DNA from: Klebsiella terrigena
GTDB lineage: Bacteria; Pseudomonadota; Gammaproteobacteria; Enterobacterales; Enterobacteriaceae
Assembly: GCF_006539725.1 (NCBI RefSeq)
Contig: NZ_BJNO01000029.1
Coordinates: 1 to 54,707, forward strand
Direction: 5' to 3'
Length of the DNA: 54,707 nt
Shown here: in pieces, positions 30,448 through 39,493 of the stretch
Position numbering within the stretch: position 1 is the first letter of the stretch
Layout: the number at the start of each line of letters is the position of its first letter
Program-made: the position numbers and the translations under genes
Notes under the pieces: generated by a model
What the model was told of the DNA's origin: nothing
The model's input: only the letters and a program-made list of their open reading frames with translations
Database searches by the model: none

Positions 30448-31248
30448 TCAGGAGAGATAGAGCCTGCGCAGATAGTGCGGCACCGCGTCGTCAGCGTTGC
30501 TGCCAATCACCTCCAGCTCGGGGTGAAGATCTTTCAGGCGCTGGTGTGCATTCAGCATAATGCAGCCCTTGCCCGCCATCGACAGCATCTCTGCATCGTT
30601 CATGCCGTCGCCAAAGGCGATACAGTCCTTCAGGGCGTAGCCCTGCATTTTGGCAACCGCTTCGAGGGCATGACCTTTCGATACGCCGCCCGCCATCACT
30701 TCCAGACAGGTCAGCGTTGAGAAGCTGACGTTCACGCGATCGCCCCAGCGGGCGTTGATCGCCTGCTCCAGCGGCAGCAGATGCTGATGATCCTCGCAGG
30801 TGAAAAACACCTTGCTGATCCCCTGGGAATCAAGCTCGCCGGGCTCGTACAGCTTGTAGTTAAACACCGCCTCTTTGAAAAAGCGCATCTCTTCCGGGCG
30901 GTGGCGGTTCATGTACCATTCGTCTTCGCGATAGACGTTGGTGACGACCAGCGGATCGCTGCGCATCATCTCAAACAGATCGCTGGCAATATCGCGATCG
31001 AGGTTATGGGCGAATATCTGATTGCCCTCGCTATCGTGCACGCGCGCGCCGTTGGAGGTGATCATGTAGGACTTAATGCCGAGATTATCGCGAATCTGCC
31101 CGACGTCGATGTAATGACGGCCGGTAGCAAAAACAAAGTTGATGCCGCGAGCGGTCAGCAGCTGCAGCGTCTCTTTCGCGTAGGGGTTTAGGGTGTGATC
31201 GGGGGAAAGCAGCGTGCCATCTAAGTCAGACGCAACAACCTGGTACAT
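30448..31248 (-). CDS. yigL: HAD-superfamily phosphatase YigL (pyridoxal phosphate / sugar phosphatase)
   Basis: Cof-type (IIB) HAD phosphatase. E. coli YigL removes phosphate from pyridoxal 5'-phosphate and sugar phosphates and is up-regulated by SgrS during glucose-phosphate stress. The 266 residues equal E. coli. Motif I is VASDLDGTLLSPDH at the N-terminus and motif IV AFGDGMNDAEML near residue 215; the cap lies between. In E. coli it follows pldB closely, and SgrS acts on the pldB-yigL message. Here a palindromic repeat of about 146 bases separates the two genes. Confidence 0.93.
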   Translation of the reverse strand: MYQVVASDLDGTLLSPDHTLNPYAKETLQLLTARGINFVFATGRHYIDVGQIRDNLGIKSYMITSNGARVHDSEGNQIFAHNLDRDIASDLFEMMRSDPLVVTNVYREDEWYMNRHRPEEMRFFKEAVFNYKLYEPGELDSQGISKVFFTCEDHQHLLPLEQAINARWGDRVNVSFSTLTCLEVMAGGVSKGHALEAVAKMQGYALKDCIAFGDGMNDAEMLSMAGKGCIMLNAHQRLKDLHPELEVIGSNADDAVPHYLRRLYLS

Positions 31249-31295
31249 AAAAATTTTAACCTCTAAGCAGGGCGACGAGAGTCTTCGTCGGATTA

Positions 31296-31441
31296 AGGGC
31301 CTATCCCATCAGGCTATTTTATTTGCCATTGCGGACCTGGGCAGTGCTCACAATCCTCACGTACGACCTGTACGCTCCGGTTGTTCCGCGCTGACCGTGC
31401 CCCACTGGCGGCAACAATTGACACCTGCGGGGATAGGCTCT
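31296..31441. repeat. Palindromic repeat element (MITE-like) between pldB and yigL
   Basis: The element begins AGGGCCTATCCC and ends GGGGATAGGCTCT, so its ends are inverted repeats with one mismatch in 12. The interior is also an imperfect palindrome: GCCTATCCC, CAGG, TTGCC, GGGCA and ACGTAC on the left recur in order in the reverse complement of the right half, centred near 31367. The whole could fold into one long hairpin. The right end supplies the pldB stop codon. No coding capacity is seen. Confidence 0.65.
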
Positions 31442-32432
31442 AATTGTGTCGAGTGAAAAAATCGACGATGGCATTTAGCGCGACTGAGCGCATGGCGTCC
31501 TTTTCAAAAAGGATCTCATGGTATGCCCCTTCTATAACAAGCGGCTTATTACCTTCGCAGGGATGGCCCGCCGCAGCGCGGAGTTCGCAGTAGCGCTCGT
31601 GCATACGGTTGTCGACCACGCGTTCTTCTTCAGCCTGCAACAACAGCGTGGGGGTAATATCTTTTTCTACGCCAGCCAGCGCCTCTTCGCCCGCGAGGAT
31701 CCCCTCGCGCACCCAGTGGTACGTTGGCCCGCCCACCCGCAGCTGGGGTTCGTCCGCATAAAAGCGCAGGTTGCGCCGGTAGCGCTGGCGGCTATGCGTC
31801 AGGACGTTGACCGAGAAGGGCAGCGCCCGCCAGCGGCCGGTGCCAATGGCGTACTCTTCTCGAATGCGCTGATAGCCCTCAGCCCAGTCGAGAATATGGC
31901 GCACCATCCAGTCCGGAAAGCGCATGACTATCCCGAACATCGGCGCGCACAGCGCGATGGCATCACAATGCTGCTGGTGGCGTTGCAAAAATAAGGTCGC
32001 GATTGCGCCGCCCATTGAGTGAGCCAGTATAAAGCGTTTTCGCCAGTGGCCTGGCGCAACTTCCTGCTGCCAAAGCGCAGCAAGATCGTCAACATAATCG
32101 CTAAAGTTGACGACGTGGCCACGGTGGCTGTCGGTTAATATGCGCCCCGATCGCCCCTGTCCGCGATGATCGATAATCATCACATCGAAACCGCTGTGGA
32201 ACAGATCGTAGGCCAGCTCGGCGTACTTCACGTAGCTTTCGATACGCCCAGGGCAGATAACCACCACCCGGTCGTGTTGTTTGGCGCAGAAGCGAACAAA
32301 GCGGACCGGGATACTGTCGACGCCCGTAAATTCCGCTTCTTCCCGCTGTCGCCAGAAATCGGTCAGAGGCCCCATAGTGAAAGCCGCAAACGCGTTTTCT
32401 CGTGTGTCCCAATCCTTTTGCTGCCAAAACAT
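31440..32432 (-). CDS. pldB: Lysophospholipase L2
   Basis: Alpha/beta hydrolase that removes the acyl chain from 2-acyl lysophospholipids at the inner membrane. The nucleophile elbow is LAHSMGGAI (Ser about 140). Start FWQQKDWDTRENAFAAF and the block ILFEKDAMRSVALNAIVDFF match E. coli PldB. The protein has 330 residues, about 10 fewer than E. coli (340 as I recall), and stops at TRHN where the repeat element begins, so its C-terminal tail has been replaced by the element's end. The catalytic core is intact. Confidence 0.94.
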   Translation of the reverse strand: MFWQQKDWDTRENAFAAFTMGPLTDFWRQREEAEFTGVDSIPVRFVRFCAKQHDRVVVICPGRIESYVKYAELAYDLFHSGFDVMIIDHRGQGRSGRILTDSHRGHVVNFSDYVDDLAALWQQEVAPGHWRKRFILAHSMGGAIATLFLQRHQQHCDAIALCAPMFGIVMRFPDWMVRHILDWAEGYQRIREEYAIGTGRWRALPFSVNVLTHSRQRYRRNLRFYADEPQLRVGGPTYHWVREGILAGEEALAGVEKDITPTLLLQAEEERVVDNRMHERYCELRAAAGHPCEGNKPLVIEGAYHEILFEKDAMRSVALNAIVDFFTRHN

Positions 32433-32541
32433 CGGGTTTACACCCCTGTTAACCGCCAGAAATCGTTTTTTTACCGTGTATCACACAAGGCTTACACAAT
32501 AGCGTATTGTGGCATAAAAACAGACAACCAGGGAGTTTCTC

Positions 32542-33162
32542 ATGACGTTCGAGTGGTGGTTCGCCTATCTGCTGACATCGATTATTCTCAGCCTGTCCCC
32601 GGGTTCAGGGGCGATTAATACCATGACCACCTCAATCAGCCACGGCTACCGCGGGGCAACGGCCTCGATTGCCGGCCTGCAGACCGGGCTGGCGATTCAC
32701 ATCGTTCTGGTGGGTATTGGCCTGGGAACGCTGTTTTCCCGCTCGGTGCTGGCCTTTGAAGTATTGAAATGGGCGGGTGCGGCCTATCTTATCTGGCTGG
32801 GCATTCAGCAGTGGCGGGCCGCGGGGGCAATCAACTTGACCACCCTGGCTAAGGCGCAAACCCAGGGGAAATTATACCAGCGGGCGGTTTTCGTTAATCT
32901 GACCAACCCGAAGAGCATCGTGTTCCTCGCGGCCCTGTTCCCGCAGTTTATCGTGCCGCATCAGCCCCAGGTGATGCAGTATCTGGTTCTGGGGGTCACC
33001 ACCATTGTGGTCGATATCATCGTGATGATCGGCTATGCCACCCTGGCACAGCGCATTGCGGCATGGATTAAGGGGCCGAAGCAGATGACGGCGTTGAACA
33101 AGGTCTTTGGATCGCTGTTTATGCTGGTTGGCGCGCTGCTGGCTTCGGCACGCCACGCCTGA
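32542..33162 (+). CDS. rhtB: Homoserine/homoserine lactone exporter RhtB
   Basis: LysE/RhtB-family exporter of homoserine and its lactone at the inner membrane. The 206 residues equal E. coli, with six predicted helices and family segments [20 protein letters not shown] and [18 protein letters not shown]. Divergent from pldB and convergent with rhtC, its paralogue. Confidence 0.95.
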   Translation: MTFEWWFAYLLTSIILSLSPGSGAINTMTTSISHGYRGATASIAGLQTGLAIHIVLVGIGLGTLFSRSVLAFEVLKWAGAAYLIWLGIQQWRAAGAINLTTLAKAQTQGKLYQRAVFVNLTNPKSIVFLAALFPQFIVPHQPQVMQYLVLGVTTIVVDIIVMIGYATLAQRIAAWIKGPKQMTALNKVFGSLFMLVGALLASARHA

Positions 33163-33173
33163 GGTGAATAACT

Positions 33174-33194
33174 CCGCCAGGCGCAGCCTGGCGG
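33174..33194. terminator. Hairpin between converging rhtB and rhtC
   Basis: CCGCCAGGC / GCCTGGCGG is a nine-base perfect stem with a three-base loop in the 42-base gap between the two stops. It is symmetrical and may act on both strands; T runs are weak. Confidence 0.6.
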
Positions 33195-33204
33195 GTCTTC
33201 GGAC

Positions 33205-33825
33205 TTAGCGTGAAATAATCAGGTGAATGCCAAACCCGGTGAAAAGCGCGCCGGCCACGCCGTCAATCCACTTCGCCATCCGCTGGTAGCCGCGGCGCAT
33301 CGCCGGCAGCGCAAACAGGCTGGCCACGACCGCAAACCACGCCAGCGTTTCCAGGACGATCAGCAGGAAAATACCCCAGCGCTCGCCCGCGCCGACGTCA
33401 TCGCCAACAAACAGCGAGAAAACCGAGCCGAAGTAGATAATCGCTTTCGGGTTAGCCAGGTTGGTGAGCAGCCCTTTGAGGAAACTACGCCCGCTGCGGG
33501 CCAGTTCAACCTGCGGTTCTGCGGCAGGTGCCTCGCTCTTTTTCAGCGCGCCGCGCAGCATCTGATAGCCCATCCAGCAGAGATAGAGCCCGCCGCCGAC
33601 CATAATAATGGTGTGCAGCCAGGCCATTTTTTCAATAATCAGGTGCAGACCGAGCAGCGCCACGCCCGCCCAGACCATGACCCCGCAGGTGATCCCGAGT
33701 ACGCCCATCATCGCCTCTTTGCGCGAGCGGCTGACGGCAGTTTGCGAAACGAAGAAGAAGTCCGGGCCCGGACTCATCAGCGCGATGATGTGCACCAGCG
33801 CGACGGTAAGAAAAAGCATCAGCAT
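33205..33825 (-). CDS. rhtC: Threonine exporter RhtC
   Basis: LysE/RhtB-family exporter of threonine. The 206 residues equal E. coli. The family signature near the first helix (ALMSPGPDFFFVSQTAVSRS) and NLANPKAIIYFGSVFSLF are present. It lies on the minus strand facing rhtB; the 160-base gap to recQ holds an ERIC-like remnant. Confidence 0.95.
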   Translation of the reverse strand: MLMLFLTVALVHIIALMSPGPDFFFVSQTAVSRSRKEAMMGVLGITCGVMVWAGVALLGLHLIIEKMAWLHTIIMVGGGLYLCWMGYQMLRGALKKSEAPAAEPQVELARSGRSFLKGLLTNLANPKAIIYFGSVFSLFVGDDVGAGERWGIFLLIVLETLAWFAVVASLFALPAMRRGYQRMAKWIDGVAGALFTGFGIHLIISR

Positions 33826-33879
33826 AGTTAACCCACTGGAATAGAGTGATCAAGATGCGTCAGGGTGACAAATGAGGAC

Positions 33880-33958
33880 ATTCCCAGGCGCGAAAAACAG
33901 CCGGCGACGAGGGTGAGTGAGCGCAGTCAACGCAGAGCAGCTTGAAGGATGAAGAGAA
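33880..33958. repeat. ERIC-like remnant between rhtC and recQ
   Basis: GGGTGAGTGAGCGCAGTCAA and CGCAGAGCAGCTTGAAGGAT (33911-33950) follow the right half of the ERIC consensus (GGGGTGAGCGAGCGCAGCCAACGCACCTGCAGCTTGAAG is the expected order) closely. The left half, from ATTCCCAGG at about 33880, is heavily altered. Confidence 0.65.
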
Positions 33959-33985
33959 CATCCTGGCACCTTTTCGCCCGCCTGA

Positions 33986-35812
33986 CTACTCCTCTTCACC
34001 ATCAACATGCGCGCGGATCAGCGCCATAAACTCTTTACCGAAGCGCTCCAGCTTGCGCGTACCGACGCCGTTGACGCTGAGCATCTCGCCGGCGGTAATC
34101 GGCGATTGCTCGGCCATTTCGATAAGCGTCGCATCGTTAAAGACGACATAGGGCGGGATATTCTCTTCGTCGGCAATGGCTTTACGCAGCTTACGCAGCT
34201 TGGCAAACAGCTTGCGGTCGTAGTTGCCGCCAAATGATTTTTGCATCGCTTTCGGCTTCAGCGCCACGATGCGCGGCACCGCCAGCTGTAGCGGAACTTC
34301 GCCGCGCAGCACCGGGCGAGCGGCTTCGGTGAGCTGCAGCGCCGAGTGCTGGGCGATATTCTGCGTCACCAGCCCGAGGTGGATCAGCTGGCGAATCACG
34401 CTCACCCAGTGCTCGTGGCTCTGATCGCGACCAATACCGTAAACCGGCAGCTTATCGTGGGCCATATCGCGAATACGCTGGTTATTGGCGCCGCGCAGAA
34501 CCTCCACCACGTAGCCCATCCCGAACCGCTGGTTGACGCGATAAATCGTCGACAGCGCCTTGCGCGCATCCATTAACGCGTCGTACTGCTTCGGCGGGTC
34601 AAGGCAGATATCGCAGTTGCCGCACGGCTCCTGACGCCCTTCGCCAAAGTAGTTCAGCAGCACCAGGCGGCGGCAGGTTTGCGCCTCGGCAAAGGCCCCC
34701 ATGGCGTTCAGCTTATGGCGTTCAATATCCAGCAGCGGCCCGGCGGGCTTCTCCTCAAGGCAGCGGCGCAGCCACGCCATATCGGCCGGATCGTAAAACA
34801 GCATTGCCTCCGCCGGCAGGCCATCACGCCCGGCGCGGCCGGTTTCCTGATAGTAGGACTCAATGTTACGGGGAATATCAAAGTGCACCACAAAGCGGAC
34901 GTTCGGCTTATTGATGCCCATTCCGAAGGCCACCGTCGCCACCACGATTTGTAGGTCATCGCGCTGGAACTTCTCCTGCACATCGGCACGGACCTGATGC
35001 TCCAGCCCGGCGTGGTAGGCCGCCGCGCTGACGCCGCGGCTTTGCAGGCGCGCGGCGGTATCTTCTACTTTCGAGCGGCTGTTGCAGTAAATAATGCCCG
35101 ACTTGCCGCGCTGGTCCTGCACGTAGCGCATCAGCTGGTCCAGCGGCTTAAATTTTTCCATCAGCATATAGCGGATGTTGGGGCGATCGAAGCTGCTGAC
35201 CTGAATCAGCGGGTCGTTCAGCCCCAGCAGGCGAACGATATCGCGACGGGTGGTGTCATCGGCGGTGGCGGTCAGCGCCATAAACGGGATTTGCGGCATC
35301 CGCTGACGCAGCTGCCCCAGGGCGGCGTATTCCGGACGGAAATCATGCCCCCACTGGGAAATGCAGTGCGCCTCATCCACCGCCAGCATCGACAAGTTCC
35401 AGTGGCTGAGATGCTCGAGGAAATTATCCAGCATCAGGCGTTCAGGGGCGATGTAGAGCAGGCGAATCTGTCCGCTGCGGCAGCCGGCCATGACCTCCTG
35501 CTGCTGCTCGCGGCTCTGGGTTGAGTTCAGGCAGGCCGCCGACACGCCGTTCGCCAGCAGCTGATCGACCTGATCTTTCATTAGCGAGATCAGCGGCGAT
35601 ACCACCACCGTCAGGCCGCCCAGCACCAGCGCCGGCACCTGATAGCACAGCGATTTGCCGCCGCCGGTTGGCATCACGACCAGGCAATCACGCCCTTGCA
35701 GCGCCGTGTCGATAATGGTTTCCTGACCCGGGCGGAACTGCTGGTAGCCGAAGGTTTCCTGTAAAACCTGCTTTGCCAGCAATGTTTGATTCAATACTTC
35801 CGCCTGTGCCAC
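33986..35812 (-). CDS. recQ: ATP-dependent DNA helicase RecQ
   Basis: 3'-5' superfamily 2 helicase of the RecF pathway and of illegitimate-recombination control. The 608 residues are one short of E. coli. Walker A is MPTGGGKSLCYQ (about residue 50), the DExH box and aromatic loop are AVDEAHCISQWGHDFRPEY, zinc ligands are CRRLVLLNYFGE and CGNCDICLD, followed by the winged helix and the C-terminal HRDC domain. It lies 68 bases behind pldA on the same strand, with the pldA terminator between. Confidence 0.97.
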   Translation of the reverse strand: MAQAEVLNQTLLAKQVLQETFGYQQFRPGQETIIDTALQGRDCLVVMPTGGGKSLCYQVPALVLGGLTVVVSPLISLMKDQVDQLLANGVSAACLNSTQSREQQQEVMAGCRSGQIRLLYIAPERLMLDNFLEHLSHWNLSMLAVDEAHCISQWGHDFRPEYAALGQLRQRMPQIPFMALTATADDTTRRDIVRLLGLNDPLIQVSSFDRPNIRYMLMEKFKPLDQLMRYVQDQRGKSGIIYCNSRSKVEDTAARLQSRGVSAAAYHAGLEHQVRADVQEKFQRDDLQIVVATVAFGMGINKPNVRFVVHFDIPRNIESYYQETGRAGRDGLPAEAMLFYDPADMAWLRRCLEEKPAGPLLDIERHKLNAMGAFAEAQTCRRLVLLNYFGEGRQEPCGNCDICLDPPKQYDALMDARKALSTIYRVNQRFGMGYVVEVLRGANNQRIRDMAHDKLPVYGIGRDQSHEHWVSVIRQLIHLGLVTQNIAQHSALQLTEAARPVLRGEVPLQLAVPRIVALKPKAMQKSFGGNYDRKLFAKLRKLRKAIADEENIPPYVVFNDATLIEMAEQSPITAGEMLSVNGVGTRKLERFGKEFMALIRAHVDGEEE

Positions 35813-35830
35813 ATTGACCCCGTCTGCCTG

Positions 35831-35860
35831 AAAAGAAAAACAGGCGCTATTTTCAGCGCC
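35831..35860 (-). terminator. Intrinsic terminator of pldA
   Basis: GGCGCT / AGCGCC stem with a six-base loop, followed on the minus strand by TGTTTTTCTTTT, about 20 bases behind the pldA stop. Confidence 0.82.
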
Positions 35861-35880
35861 CGTGAGCCAGAGTGCAACGA

Positions 35881-36753
35881 TTAAAACAGATCGTTGAGCG
35901 TCACGCCGACGCCGACGCGCGTCTGGTTAAAGTTATAGTCGATGAGCGACTCGCCATAGCCGCTGTAGACCTGGGTATAAAAACGCACGTGGCGGGTAAT
36001 CGGATAGCTGACGCCAACCTCTGCGCCGCCGTAGCCGGTATTCCAGTTATATTGCCCCTGCGCGCTGAGGATGGCATCGCCTAGCTGATAGCCAACTTTG
36101 AGCCGGTAATAGCCCATATATTTGGTGATGTCCGGATTATCATCGGTGCTGCCGATAACGTACCAGGGCTTCACTTCCACCAGCCAGTTGCCGTTTTGCG
36201 CCATCAGGCGGGTATACAGGCGATTCCAGCTGCGGGAGGTGGGATCGGAGCGGCCGTTGGAGTCGTGGTTATAGCCTACCTCAATATCGCGCAGCGTCCA
36301 GCCGGCAAGCCGATAATCCGTCGCAAAGCCGAGGAACAGCTGCGGCTCATAGTTCGTTTCGCGAAACGGTGCAGACTCCTTGCTGTTTGAGAGCTGCCAC
36401 CAGGATTTCTGCGTATAGGAAGCACCGAGCAGCGAATTATCACCGAGGATCCCCCGCCACAGCGGGAAGGCGAGGCTGAGCTGGAACTTCACCTCATCCT
36501 TGCGGGCATTTTCGGCCCAGTCATAGCTGGAGATCGCTTCCTTGTTGATATCGCTGCTCCACGTATAGAGCAAATAGTTGCTCTCATAGGGATAGAGCAG
36601 GAACGGATTATCATGATCCTGCAGCAGGTTAGCGATAATGCTACCGCGCACCGCGGGAGTATCGTGGATCTGATGATTAATCGGCGCGTCCTGCGCCAAA
36701 ACGCCGGCCGGGAGCGCAACCAGCGCCAGCAGCCAGGCCAAAGAGATACGCAT
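35881..36753 (-). CDS. pldA: Outer-membrane phospholipase A1
   Basis: Ca2+-dependent outer-membrane phospholipase that destroys mislocalised phospholipids in the outer leaflet. The 290-residue precursor has a 20-residue signal peptide (RISLAWLLALVALPAGVLA before QDAP). The catalytic segment NHDSNGRSDPTSRSWNR carries the expected His142, Ser144 and Asn156 (mature numbering). The alternating pattern and the C-terminal Phe (GVTLNDLF) fit a 12-strand barrel assembled by Bam. It has its own terminator before recQ and is divergent from yigI. Confidence 0.96.
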   Translation of the reverse strand: MRISLAWLLALVALPAGVLAQDAPINHQIHDTPAVRGSIIANLLQDHDNPFLLYPYESNYLLYTWSSDINKEAISSYDWAENARKDEVKFQLSLAFPLWRGILGDNSLLGASYTQKSWWQLSNSKESAPFRETNYEPQLFLGFATDYRLAGWTLRDIEVGYNHDSNGRSDPTSRSWNRLYTRLMAQNGNWLVEVKPWYVIGSTDDNPDITKYMGYYRLKVGYQLGDAILSAQGQYNWNTGYGGAEVGVSYPITRHVRFYTQVYSGYGESLIDYNFNQTRVGVGVTLNDLF

Positions 36754-36909
36754 TACTGTTCTCCTGAAAGAGTGATTTTTATTTCTATTTTACACCGGGC
36801 TTATTTTACCTGTTTATCGACTCCCTGCTCGGTTATCCGTTCCGAAAGTGGAAATCAATATTTTAGAGGCATAAAATCAACATCTCATTAACGAATGGAT
36901 ACACCCGCT

Positions 36910-37374
36910 ATGTCTGAACTCACTTCCGAAGCCGCCCTAAAGCTGGTGGGAGAAATTTTTGTCAACCATATGCCGTTTAACCGCGCCTTAGGCCTGAAGC
37001 TGGAGCGTTACGAAAAAGAGTTCGCCCAGCTGAGCTTTAAAAACCAGCCTATGATGGTCGGCAACTGGGCGCAAAGCATTCTGCACGGCGGCGTGATCGC
37101 CTCGGCGCTGGACGTTGCCGCCGGCCTGGTGTGCGTCGGCAGTACGCTGACCCGCCATGAGACCATTAACGAAGAAGAGCTGCGCCAGCGCCTGTCGCGT
37201 ATGGGCACCATCGACCTGCGCGTCGACTACCTGCGGCCGGGGCGCGGAGAGCACTTCACCGCCACCAGCAGCCTGCTGCGCGCCGGGAATAAAGTGGCGG
37301 TCGCCCGCGTAGAATTACATAACGAAGATCAGGTTTATATCGCCAGCGCCACGGCGACGTATATGGTGGGTTGA
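36910..37374 (+). CDS. yigI: Hotdog-fold thioesterase-like protein YigI
   Basis: A 154-residue hotdog-fold protein, probably an acyl-CoA thioesterase; E. coli YigI is 155 residues. The core [20 protein letters not shown] and the strand [17 protein letters not shown] are typical of the PaaI-like thioesterases. An ATG five codons upstream (36895) is also possible; 36910 is chosen because E. coli begins MS and no ribosome site distinguishes them. Confidence 0.88.
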   Translation: MSELTSEAALKLVGEIFVNHMPFNRALGLKLERYEKEFAQLSFKNQPMMVGNWAQSILHGGVIASALDVAAGLVCVGSTLTRHETINEEELRQRLSRMGTIDLRVDYLRPGRGEHFTATSSLLRAGNKVAVARVELHNEDQVYIASATATYMVG

Positions 37375-37423
37375 TCGGCGTAAATCGAGTAACATCGCTG
37401 TTTTGGCGTAACGGATTTTACCG

Positions 37424-38317
37424 ATGGATGCAAAACAAACGCGGCTTGGCGTTATTCTGGCTCTTGCCGCCTATTTTATCTGGGGTATTGCACCCGCATA
37501 TTTCAAGCTTATCTACTACGTTCCCGCAGATGAAATTCTGACTCACCGCGTGATCTGGTCCTTCTTCTTTATGCTGGCGCTTATCAGCCTTAGCCGCCAG
37601 TGGCCGCAGGTGAGAAAGCTGCTGCAGACGCCAAAAAAGGTGCTCCTGCTGGCGCTGTCGGCGGTGCTGATTGGCGGCAACTGGCTGCTCTTCATCTGGT
37701 CGGTGAATAACCACCATATGCTGGAAGCCAGCCTGGGTTACTTTATTAACCCGCTGGTCAACATTGTGCTGGGGATGCTTTTCCTCGGTGAACGTTTTCG
37801 CCGCATGCAGTGGCTGGCGGTATTGCTGGCGTTCTGCGGGGTGCTGGTGCAGCTATGGACCTTTGGCTCGCTGCCGATAATTGCCCTCGGACTGGCGTTT
37901 AGCTTTGCCTTCTACGGGCTGGTGCGCAAGAAGATTGCCGTTGATGCCCAAACCGGGATGCTGTTTGAAACCCTGTGGCTGCTGCCGGTTGCCGCCCTTT
38001 ACCTGTTCGGTATTGCCGATAGCCCCACCAGCCATATGGGCCAAAACCCGTGGTCGCTGAACCTGCTGCTGATGGCTGCCGGCGTCGTGACCACTATCCC
38101 GCTGCTGTGCTTTACCGGCGCGGCCACCCGCCTGCGCCTCTCCACGCTGGGCTTTTTCCAGTACATTGGCCCAACGCTGATGTTCCTGCTGGCGGTGCTG
38201 TTTTACGGGGAAGTTCCGGGGGCAGATAAGATGGTCACCTTCGCCTTTATCTGGGTCGCGCTGGCGGTATTTATCGTCGACGCGCTGTACACCCAGCGCC
38301 GGCTGCGTCGGGCTTAA
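37424..38317 (+). CDS. rarD: EamA-family transporter RarD
   Basis: Inner-membrane protein with ten predicted helices in two EamA repeats; annotated historically for chloramphenicol sensitivity, real substrate unknown. The 297 residues match E. coli (296). Typical segments are GVILALAAYFIWGIAPAYFK, LEASLGYFINPLVNIVLGM and TLGFFQYIGPTLMFLLAV. It lies 49 bases behind yigI and has an intrinsic terminator that reaches into the stop codon of the facing gene. Confidence 0.93.
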   Translation: MDAKQTRLGVILALAAYFIWGIAPAYFKLIYYVPADEILTHRVIWSFFFMLALISLSRQWPQVRKLLQTPKKVLLLALSAVLIGGNWLLFIWSVNNHHMLEASLGYFINPLVNIVLGMLFLGERFRRMQWLAVLLAFCGVLVQLWTFGSLPIIALGLAFSFAFYGLVRKKIAVDAQTGMLFETLWLLPVAALYLFGIADSPTSHMGQNPWSLNLLLMAAGVVTTIPLLCFTGAATRLRLSTLGFFQYIGPTLMFLLAVLFYGEVPGADKMVTFAFIWVALAVFIVDALYTQRRLRRA

Positions 38318-38335
38318 CGTCGTCGCGCCCGCATC

Positions 38336-38377
38336 ACGCGTCGGCCTCTCATCCACAGAGGCCGGCGCGTTATTTTT
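38336..38377 (+). terminator. Intrinsic terminator of rarD
   Basis: ACGCG, GGCCTCT / AGAGGCC and GCGT form an interrupted stem, followed by TATTTTTA on the plus strand. The T run overlaps the stop of the converging gene. Confidence 0.8.
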
Positions 38378-39278
38378 ACTGCTCGGTGAGCTCCAGCTCG
38401 GCAATCAGGGGTAAATGATCGCTGGCGGATGACCAGGCAAAGGCCGGCGAGTTATGCGGCACCTCGATTTTTTTCACATTCCATTTTTGCCCCTTGAAGG
38501 TAAAAATATGGTCAATATCGATTGCCGGGTTAACCGCGGGCCAGGTGCGGTAATCCGTCCCCTGCTTCATTACGGGGTTAAAGAAATAACCCACCTCTTT
38601 TAACGGCTGCTCATCGTGCGTGGAGTTAAAATCACCCGCGAGGATTTTGATCGATGAGGCGATATCTTTAAAGTCGGATGGGGCATCGCCGATGCTCACG
38701 TCCAGAAGATGGCGAACCTGCTCCACGCGCATCGTCGGATCCTTCTGCCAGTCGAGATGGGTCACCATCACCAGCACCGGGCTGTCAAAGCCGGGAACGG
38801 CGATTTGCGCCAACAGCGCGATTCGCTGCTCGGCATCCCCCGACGGCAGCTTAATCACCTGGGTGTGGTCAATTTTATATTTGGACAGAATACCGACGCC
38901 ATATTCTCCGCCGTCGAAATCCAGCGCCTTGCCGAAGGCATAGTAATAATGGTTGGCGTCCGCGATAGTTTTTAGCTGATCGATCTTTTGGCTTCTGGCG
39001 GTTTTATTATCGACCTCCGGAACCGCAATAATATCGGCGCCAATGTGCTTAATCGCTAAATTGAGTGAGGTAAAATCCGCCGCGTTATCGGAAGCTTCAT
39101 TCTTGCCGATGTTATAGGTCGCAATCTTCAGCTGAGGATAATTCTCGGCGTAGACCTTATCCGCAACGCCGCCTTTTTGAACCGCAAGAATCTCATTACC
39201 AGCAAGTTTTTCAACAGCGTGTGCATTAAGGGAGAGGCAGGCAAGGGCCAGGAAGGGTAGTGTAAAGATACTTTTCAT
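38376..39278 (-). CDS. Periplasmic endonuclease/exonuclease/phosphatase-family protein
   Basis: A 300-residue member of the EEP (DNase I-like) superfamily with a signal peptide (KSIFTLPFLALACLSLNAHA, cleavage before VEKL), so it should be periplasmic or secreted. Metal and catalytic motifs are in order: ATYNIGKNE, IIAVPEVDN, GGEYGVGILS, VTHLDWQK, LAGDFNSTHD, DIDHIFTF and SASDHLPLIAE. Substrate could be nucleic acid, a phospholipid or an inositol phosphate; it cannot be told from sequence. It occupies the slot between rarD and corA where E. coli has yigF/yigG. AGGTGAAA precedes the ATG. Confidence 0.85.
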   Translation of the reverse strand: MKSIFTLPFLALACLSLNAHAVEKLAGNEILAVQKGGVADKVYAENYPQLKIATYNIGKNEASDNAADFTSLNLAIKHIGADIIAVPEVDNKTARSQKIDQLKTIADANHYYYAFGKALDFDGGEYGVGILSKYKIDHTQVIKLPSGDAEQRIALLAQIAVPGFDSPVLVMVTHLDWQKDPTMRVEQVRHLLDVSIGDAPSDFKDIASSIKILAGDFNSTHDEQPLKEVGYFFNPVMKQGTDYRTWPAVNPAIDIDHIFTFKGQKWNVKKIEVPHNSPAFAWSSASDHLPLIAELELTEQ

Positions 39279-39442
39279 TCTAAAATTTCACCTTTTTTTT
39301 ATTGGGAATATTGCGATGGTAACAATTATCCCTCAGCCGTTATGTGACTTATTGCCCACACTTATGATGCGTAGAGAATTAAGTCACTCGCGATAATCAC
39401 AGCCTGTTTCCGTTCTCCGGCGCGGCGGCTGACATAAAGGCG

Positions 39443-39474
39443 AAAAAAAACGGCCACCTTATAAGGCAGCCGGT
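39443..39474 (-). terminator. Intrinsic terminator of corA
   Basis: CGGCTGCCTT / AAGGTGGCCG stem (two G-U pairs) with a two-base loop, followed on the minus strand by eight T, about 20 bases behind the corA stop. Confidence 0.88.
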
Positions 39475-39493
39475 TTTGATATAATTTATTGTT

